Source of the DNA: Zelopaecilomyces penicillatus
Taxonomy: Eukaryota > Ascomycota > Sordariomycetes > Hypocreales > Pseudodiploosporaceae
Reading direction: 5' to 3'
NCBI GenBank assembly: GCA_005765155.1
Contig: VCCP01000003.1
Location: 5,828,001-5,892,000, forward strand
DNA length: 64,000 bases
Every line of letters starts with the position of its first letter. Within the stretch, counting starts at the first letter, position 1. The notes beneath the pieces were generated by a model. That model ran no database searches and had not been told where the DNA came from. It was given only the letters and a program-made list of their open reading frames with translations. Made by a program: the position numbers and the translations under genes. Below, piece by piece: positions 57,428-64,000 of this stretch.

Positions 57428-59050
57428 TCAACCTTTACCCATGTCTAAGCTCAATGGCTGCTCCCCAGTCACCGGAATTTGTTCCATTGCTTCCGCTGTG
57501 ACTGGCGCAAACTTGCTGCGTATCCTGATTTTCTTGCCATATTTCCAAAACACAAACGGGATAATAGCAAGAACAGTAGCCAGACCACCCACTAGGCTGC
57601 CGCCGCCACCAACGCCAAGTTTATGGAACATTTTGTCGGTGAACAGTGGCGCTGTAGCTGCGCAAGCTGATCTCAAGATGGTGTTGGCTGCCATGGCTGA
57701 TGCTGCATACATGAGGTAGGTATCAACAAGGTAATTGAGAAACCCGACAAATAGGAGAAGATTGGAGCAAGCAAGGAAGACTCCAGCAAGAGAGGGCACA
57801 ATCCAGTGAATGGAGCTACACCGTAAACGTTAGTAACTCAAAGTTGGGTATCTGGTTGAGAACTCTTCAGATACGTACTTGTACTCCGCCGTCCATGCGA
57901 ACCAAAACATTGAGATGGCAAACCCTACTCCGCCAACTATAGAAATAGGAAGGCGGTCCTCGGCCTCTATATCGCCGAAAATCTTCTCCTTGGCAATTTT
58001 TCTCTGCTGACGCTTCGTATCAAAGTAGACGATAAGACCCCCTAGACAGGCGCCAGTCGAAGTGCCAAGTAATGGAAGCGCACCAACACCAGAATTCCAG
58101 CCACGTTTCTCTTGAAACACGATTGGATAGATTGAAAACAGCATATAAAGAAGGGTGTAGACAACGGCAACGTAGATAGCGATAAGAAACGATATTGGAT
58201 CGAAGAAGATAATCCATGGTCGTGTAAGAGCGATTTTGAAGTTGTTTCTCAAAGAGCGATCTTCATCCTCAGCTTCGGCTTTGACAGATTCAAATCCAGG
58301 AATCTGAGCATCTCTGATACGTCTCGCCTTTGCACGTAGTAGTGTTGGGGCGTGTGTTTCAGGGACCGTGATTGCCACGAAAAACGCGATTGCCGCCAGC
58401 CAAAGAAGACTGTAAAAGCTCCATCTCCAACCCTTCTCAAGGTCGAGAAATCCAGCAGTAATAGGACCTAAAGCAGGGCCAAGAAAAGTGACAGCACCAA
58501 AACCTGCCATGGCCACAGATCTCTGAAATGGATCCCAAATGTCGGCGATGACAGCAGGCCCGTTGCTCAGAGGTGCCGAAACAAGTGTGCCCGTGATAAA
58601 TCTGCCTAACAACAAGGTGGCAAAGTTGGAGGCAAATGCACATAAGAAGCTAAAGGCAAGATACAGAGCGAATGTGATGTGGAAAATCCACTTTCTGCCA
58701 TAGAGTTCGCTCAGCGGGCCAAACGCCAAAGGGCCCGCGCAGTATCCCAGAACGAACAGAGTTAAGGTGAGGCCTGCAACCTCGAGAGAGACATCAAAGT
58801 GCTCGGCAATGGAGTGTAAACAGCCAGTAGGGGAGCTTGATGAGAAAGTGCCAACCATGTCGAGAAAGACGATTGCAAGGGTGATGACAACCCTTCGTCC
58901 TTTGGACCAGTTGCGAGGGTTCTCAACATCTCCTGGCGCGAAGTCAAGGTACCCGTTGCTATTGAGGTACACATCATCATCAACCTTGATGTTTTCAGTG
59001 CTATAAGGTTTGTTGGTGATGAATGAAGCCACCCGGCGGAAAGAAGCCAT
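57428..59050 (-). CDS. MFS exporter of the isocyanide cluster (DHA1-like)
   Basis: Two exons, 59050-57879 and 57815-57428, joined in phase 2 with a 63-nt intron, give 519 residues. The splice restores AEYN-SIHWIVPSLAGVF in helix 10-11. Twelve helices are visible. The loop after helix 2 reads PLSELYGRKWIFHIT, the MFS motif A of the TPO1/FLR1-like DHA1 group, and GRFITGTLVSAPLSNGPAVIADIW follows in the helix 4 region. The N-terminus has NPRNWSKGRR, the usual cytoplasmic opening of this group. As it sits between the isocyanide synthase and the P450 on the same strand, it probably exports the product or protects the producer. Confidence 0.88.
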
Positions 59051-59516
59051 GTTTTGCTGTATACTCTAGAAACAGCGGGTGGTGTTGGAGTAAAACAAAG
59101 AAAGCATTGTTACTTGCAGCGAGAAATCCGTGCTTTCCGCACAAAGGACCCAACAGAGCTTATGTACCAATTTCGCCGCAGTGCCCCTGCTGAAATCTTA
59201 CCGAGTACATGTGGAGCCACCGCAAGACCTGGTCGCCATGACTTAAGACAGCGTCCCCGGCCTCGGGATTGCGTATCAGCGGGAACGCCACGCATGTGTC
59301 TAGTGTGTTTCTCCTGGCTTGTCACACGGGGTAGGGGTGTGTGTGCTTGGAGATGGGGGATTTGGGGTCTTGGCTCGTAATCATTTGCCCACAGAATGAC
59401 AGGTTTATGATGTGTTGTCACAAAGCGTTCAAAAATCGTAGTATCGTTGAATTAGGCTCTCGTGTTGAGAGGTGAAGCATCAGTATACGTAACAACTTCT
59501 ATTTAACCAATCTACT
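59051..59516. other. Short region between MFS and P450 genes
   Basis: Promoter of the MFS gene and 3' end of the P450 gene. No gene seen. Confidence 0.55.
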
Positions 59517-61272
59517 TTAGTTCTTATCAGTACGCTTCAGAAATTTAACATTAAAGCCGTGAATGGACGTTGTAAAGAACGGAGGGGCATCATATGGGCC
59601 ATCCTCCGGTCCACAGACCTTTACATCAAAGTCCCTGAAAAGGCGAGGAACAATGCCTCCTACTATCAAACTAGCTAAATGTTGCCCTGGGCAAATACGA
59701 TCTGGTTCGCCCCAAACGAGGTTGACCGTCTCGAGTTTAGAAACTCGGGTTTTGTCTTTAGACAGCCATCGTTCAGGGACAAACTCGGCAGCGTCGTTTC
59801 CAAAGACAGCTGTGTTGCCATGTAGAATAGCAACAGAACTACCAATTATGGTGCCAGCTGGGAGGTTGTATCCATCAACTGTTAGTCCCCCAGAGGGAAC
59901 TTTACGGTCAAGATTTGAACCAGTACCGGCGTGCAGACGCAAAGCCTCCTTAATAGCTGCGTTAGTCAAGGTGTTTTTATTTTGATCGTCCAACGCAAAT
60001 GCAAGCCCTCCGCGACACTCTGATTCAACACGGCGCTGTACATCAGAATGGGAGGCGATTTCTGCAAAACATCCAGTCAGACTTGCCGTCATGGTCAACT
60101 GGCCAGCCAGAAAGTTGGTTCGTGAAATGTGCTTTGCGTACACGAGCTTCAGTGCAGGATTGGTCTGGTGAGTGTTGATCAGTTGACTCAATAAGTTGTC
60201 TTCCAGCTGGCCCTTGTCTACCACATTCGCATTCTTGACTGTTGCTTCGATTTGTGACATTACCCACTGCTCAACTGTTAGCGGGCGCCTTAGTAGTGCT
60301 TTCGTTTTCACCTACAGGCACAAGAGGGAGCGGACTTTTCTCTTTCGGAGCTGAAACCCCAAGAAATACAGAGGTAAAGGGCATCAGAGAAGGGAATATT
60401 TGCGACAAAACTGCGAGCTTAGGATATAAGCCAAGCGCAGTCCACCATTTCCATCGTCCCCACAATGCTCCTTCGATAACACCAAAGTCTGTGCCTTCTT
60501 GGAGACACTTGGGCGGCGATTGAGAAAACGTGATTTCTCCGAGACATTCTACCATGACAAGTAAGCAATAATTTAGCCTCTTACTTGGCACGCCTTACCT
60601 AGTATAATAATATGCATCCACTCCATCAAGGGGACTTCTCTGCCTTCTAGTTGGCTAATCCTATCGCAGACTCGGTCCATGACTTGTGTGATTTTGTTTT
60701 CATATCGTTTTATGTTGGACACAGAGTAGACATCTCTTAGAAGATCTGTTTGTGTATGGTATTTCTGCATATCTGTCTCGGAGAAGAGATCAAGGCCGTC
60801 TGGGCGCTCAGCAAAACCAAGCAGAGTCGAAATGCTGTGTCCATTGCTGGCCACATCTAACATATAAAGGTTAGCTGGTAAACATGCCGGCTGTTGGCCG
60901 CGTTGGATAACTTACTGTACCAGTCTGATTTTTCGTGTGCCTTTCCAGCATCTAATGACTTGTTAGAAACCCAAGCATACAAAAATTTGACTAATACTTA
61001 CTGTATATCGCTTGGAATGCCTGCTCCGAGTTTACAGACACTTGATTTGGGCCAATTCTCACAACTGGGCCATACCTGTCATGCAACTCCTGCAAGAACT
61101 GTTTGTGGCTTGAGATTTTACTCAGTTGCCATCTTCTTGTAAGTGCGGCAAGCTTTGGGCCGGGTACACGAGCAAGAGGGTGAAGAAACAGTCTGTATAG
61201 GTATCTGGTAATTACCAAAAGCGCTAGCCATAGTAAAGCCTCAGGTTTCGCGACAGCTGTGAAAAATCCCAT
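59517..61272 (-). CDS. Atypical cytochrome P450 of the isocyanide cluster
   Basis: Five exons, 61272-61002, 60951-60916, 60856-60599, 60548-60312 and 60274-59517, all in phase 1, give 519 residues. The N-terminus MGFFTAVAKPEALLWLALLV is a membrane anchor followed by HPLARVPGPKLAALTRRW, typical of fungal microsomal P450s; a Met at 61311 is an alternative. ExxR is present as KEALRLHA. The haem loop reads WGEPDRICPGQHLA: the Cys is there, but Trp replaces Phe and Pro replaces one Gly. The I-helix reads LAGQLTMTA, lacking the acid of AGxDTT that assists oxygen activation. Exon 2 is only 36 nt. Intron 4 would be just 37 nt, below the usual minimum, so that junction could hide a frameshift. It probably tailors the isocyanide product by oxidation or coupling, or has a non-oxygenase role. 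Confidence 0.8.
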
Positions 61273-62331
61273 GTTAACTTGCCAATATCTGTACGTAGAT
61301 TGAGCCAACACTCAGGAGATGGTTGATGTTATTTTGGCATCTAGGGTACGGGCAGATGATCTGAGTGATGTACGCCAATTGTGTTATGACCTACGAGGGA
61401 CGCGGATGGACTAACATGAGAAGCAATGGCTGCCAGAAACCTAGCTTGATGAATAATTTCTTGCTAAGTTATTTGAAATCTCATATCAAAACGGCGATTA
61501 TACTATGATCCTTGCTCGATAACTCTGACTGTGTTATGCGGCATGGTAGTCCCGCAGTTTGATATAACCCCACATCTTTGCTATGGGAATATCAGCTTAT
61601 GCATGTATCTCAGCAGGCCTAGGCTCTAGCTCGGTTGGAATCAAGGAAACAAGCAGTCAGACAAAAAAGGGTCTTTACGAGTCCGTGAACTTGGTTGGTT
61701 GGTAGTTGGGACCTCTCCGCCCACTCAATGCACACACCATTCTCGCATTCTGTGGATTTTGCGAAGTGTGGTAGTAACAGCGAAAGCCGAACCAGGAGGT
61801 TAGAAGACTTTTTAGATAGTTCTTTTAGTCCTGCAACTGTTCACTTCTGGTTAGCGGTGGCGTTGTGACTTACAAAGGGGTGGCTTACAATAAGATCGTC
61901 ATGAAAATTATCCGTGGCACCCCTGCCGCCTTCTCTTGGAAGTCAAATGATAAGATGGAACCCGGATAGTCTAGCATAATTAGCACACATTCCAGGTTTA
62001 CAATTGCGTAGAAACTTGACGAGATACTCACTAACATGAGTATCAGGGGTTGTGTTCGTTGAAGGTGAGTCTGTCTAGCTCACCAGCCCTTGGTCGTCCC
62101 AAAAAGGTTATACGGTGTATTGTATTGTTGGGGGCCACAACCAAATGCACTAGATCAAGGAAGCGCCAGAAGCGCTTGTATTGGTGGGCCATTGTAGCGT
62201 CTGTTCAGATGTTTTTAGCAATACGTATTGGGGGTATCTGGCTCCCCTTTCACATTGCTAGACCTTTGCAGCCCAACTTTTGAAGACGCTTTTGTTAAGT
62301 TATCGTAAACTACTGTAACCAAATCTTGAGA
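61273..62331. other. Divergent promoter of P450 and aminotransferase
   Basis: About 1 kb between divergently transcribed cluster genes, likely a shared regulatory region. No repeat or binding site could be assigned with confidence. Small frames inside are not credible genes. Confidence 0.5.
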
Positions 62332-63720
62332 ATGGCAGCTCTGCAAGTGCCTGAGTCGACAAAACAGCCGGTCAACTTCCTCCGTGGATGTCCTTCGCCG
62401 GACTTTCTACCAGGAAGTCTCCTTTCTGCAGCGTGCCAGCGTGTACTCGCCAAAACGGATGACTACGAAGTAATCCTCAACTATGGCCAAACGGAAGGAT
62501 ATGAACCACTACGCCAGCAACTAGCAGTTTGGCTTGGAGAACATTATGGCACCCAGCCAAGCCCAGAACGCCTTTGCATCACTGGAGGTGCAAGTCAAAG
62601 CCTGGCATGCGTCTTGCAAAGCTTTACAGATCCTGCTTATACCAGATCTGTTTGGATGGTTGCACCTTGCTATTTTCTAGCTGCTGGTATCTTTGAGGAC
62701 TCGGGTTTTGCAGGCAGATTGAAAGCCATTCCAGAAGATGAGGAGGGCATTGACCTGCAGATGCTGCAAAGCAAATTGGAGGATTGTGACAGTAACTGGA
62801 ATACTTCCCGGTCACAGGTAAGTTTTTATATGTGAGCTTGACGCATGGAAGATGTCAATATTGATTGCGCTTAGATCAAACCATTCAAATCTCCTGGATC
62901 GGCGAGGAAGTTATATCGACATGTCATCTATGCAGTGCCTACATGCTCGAATCCCTCGGGCAAGACCATGACAACCCAGCGCCGAGAGGCTTTAGTAAAG
63001 CTAGCAAGGAAGCACGACGCCTTGATTGTTTGTGACGATGTGTACGATCTCTTGCAGTGGCAACTTGACGGGCCCATCTCCTCACAGCGGCCCATGGAGA
63101 TGAGACTTCCTCGACTTTCCGATATTGATAGGCTGCTTGGCCAAGCAGAAAATGATCCCCAAGGCTTTGGTCATGCTATCAGCAATGGCTCTTTCAGCAA
63201 GATTGCCGGTCCGGGCGTTCGCACGGGCTGGGTGGACGCAACGCCTGCCTTTGCTCTTGGTTTATCTAGGACAGGCTCAACAATGTCTGGCGGTACGCCA
63301 AGCCAGCTTTGCGCTGCCATGCTAGCTGAATCACTCCGGGAGGGCGAATTACAGAATTATCTTGACAATAAGATACGCCCAGCTTTGAAACAACGACACC
63401 GTCTTATGATGGAAGCTATACAAAAGTATATGGCGCCGCTGGGCGTTAAGACACCAGGAAACAGTGTCAACAGCATTTATGGTGGCTATTTTATTTGGAT
63501 CACTCTGCCTGCCCAAAGCCAGTCGGCCAACATGATCGCAGAGAGAGCCATGAAGGAGGAAAAGATCATCGTGGGACACGGAAACATCTTTGCGGTTCGT
63601 GGGGATGAACAAAGCGCTGACTTTGACCGGAATATCAGACTATGCTATTCATGGGTTCCTGAGGAGGCTATTGGTGATGGAATCAAGAGACTGGGAGACG
63701 TAATCCAGACAACGAAATGA
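62332..63720 (+). CDS. Class I/II PLP aminotransferase of the isocyanide cluster
   Basis: Two exons, 62332-62817 and 62875-63720, with a 57-nt intron in phase 0, give 443 residues. The start at MAALQVPESTKQPVNFLRG is the first Met of the frame. Fold-type I aminotransferase features are YGQTEGYEPLRQQLAVWL, TGGASQSLACVLQSF, PTCSNPSGKTMTTQRRE, VCDDVYDLLQW and the PLP-lysine loop NGSFSKIAGPGVRTGW. It resembles 2-aminoadipate/aromatic aminotransferase-like fungal enzymes. It could make the amino acid that the isocyanide synthase converts, perhaps from a keto acid produced by the fused aldolase; this is inference from context. The first intron interrupts the frame just after SRSQ. Confidence 0.87.
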
Positions 63721-64000
63721 TTGGAGCAAATTTGGCACCAACAGTTACATTCTAGGTTGGGGGTAAGGTACCCTGAACCCTTGCTTATGGCTTGCGGGCG
63801 TAACCCACATGATCTTGACTAGGTATTATTAGGGCTATCCCATCGAGGTAATAGTAGGAAGTTTAAGATGTGGTGTAAGTGATTGCCAATATCACAGCCC
63901 CGTGTAAACACTCATTATTTTGTATTTCTCACATCATCGTATAATACTGTAATGAATCGCTGGAGTACATTTTAAATCTTGTCAAATATCTCCTGTCCAA
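63721..64000. other. 3' flank of the aminotransferase at the window edge
   Basis: No gene in the last 280 bp. Further cluster genes, such as a regulator, could lie to the right of the window. Confidence 0.5.

Overview
This window is nuclear DNA of a filamentous ascomycete, most likely a Sordariomycete and possibly Hypocreales (inference). Genes carry short introns (37-100 nt) with GTRNGT-type donors. Gene families are typical of moulds: a Git3-like GPCR, a DASH cryptochrome, an F-box/DUF6546-type protein, a PigL_N-type protein, MFS pumps, a GH25 lysozyme and a Tri14-like protein. A dispersed single 5S rRNA gene is also present. No bacterial operons, CRISPR array or complete transposon were seen.

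Layout. 1-6.2 kb has no supportable gene. 6.2-7.9 kb is a Git3-type GPCR. 10.7 kb holds an intron-containing tRNA. 11.9-12.4 kb is a small Asn-rich stress protein. 12.7-14.4 kb is a carnosine-N-methyltransferase-like gene with an N-terminal signal sequence. 16.5-17.6 kb is a secreted Tri14-like protein and 18.4-19.4 kb an unknown protein. 20.4-24.1 kb is a tandem array of three paralogous, five-exon genes for small secreted Cys proteins. 24.6-29.3 kb is gene-poor, with a frameshifted pseudogene and a long imperfect inverted repeat. 29.4-30.7 kb is a PigL_N-type protein, 31.1 kb a 5S rRNA gene, 31.3-33.1 kb a DHA2-type MFS pump, and 33.9-35.7 kb the F-box-like gene. 37.2-39.6 kb is a DASH cryptochrome with an RGG tail. 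39.7-45.9 kb has no supportable gene. 45.9-47.9 kb is mitochondrial 2-methylcitrate dehydratase. 48.8-49.8 kb is an APH-fold kinase broken at a perfect 25-bp palindrome. 50.6-51.3 kb is a GH25 lysozyme.

Main discovery. 51.9-63.7 kb looks like a secondary-metabolite cluster built around one eight-exon gene. All its splice phases join into a single 1263-residue protein. In order it carries an HpcH/HpaI aldolase, a SAM methyltransferase, an isocyanide synthase (DIT1/PvcA family) and a TauD-type Fe(II)/2-oxoglutarate dioxygenase. Beside it are an MFS exporter, an atypical cytochrome P450 and a PLP aminotransferase. Isocyanide synthase fused or paired with a TauD enzyme is established; the extra aldolase and methyltransferase at the N-terminus is an architecture I do not recognise. 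A plausible logic (inference) is that the aldolase and aminotransferase make an unusual amino acid, the methyltransferase may modify it, the isocyanide synthase installs the isonitrile, the dioxygenase and P450 oxidise it, and the MFS protein exports it. The cluster may continue beyond the right edge.

Second discovery. The three-gene secreted-protein array at 20.4-24.1 kb consists of exons as short as 6 nt, so it is invisible to simple ORF calling. Its exon 1 encodes only Met-Lys/Arg, exon 2 is exactly 76 nt in all three genes, and a TATAAAG box lies 89-127 bp upstream of each start.
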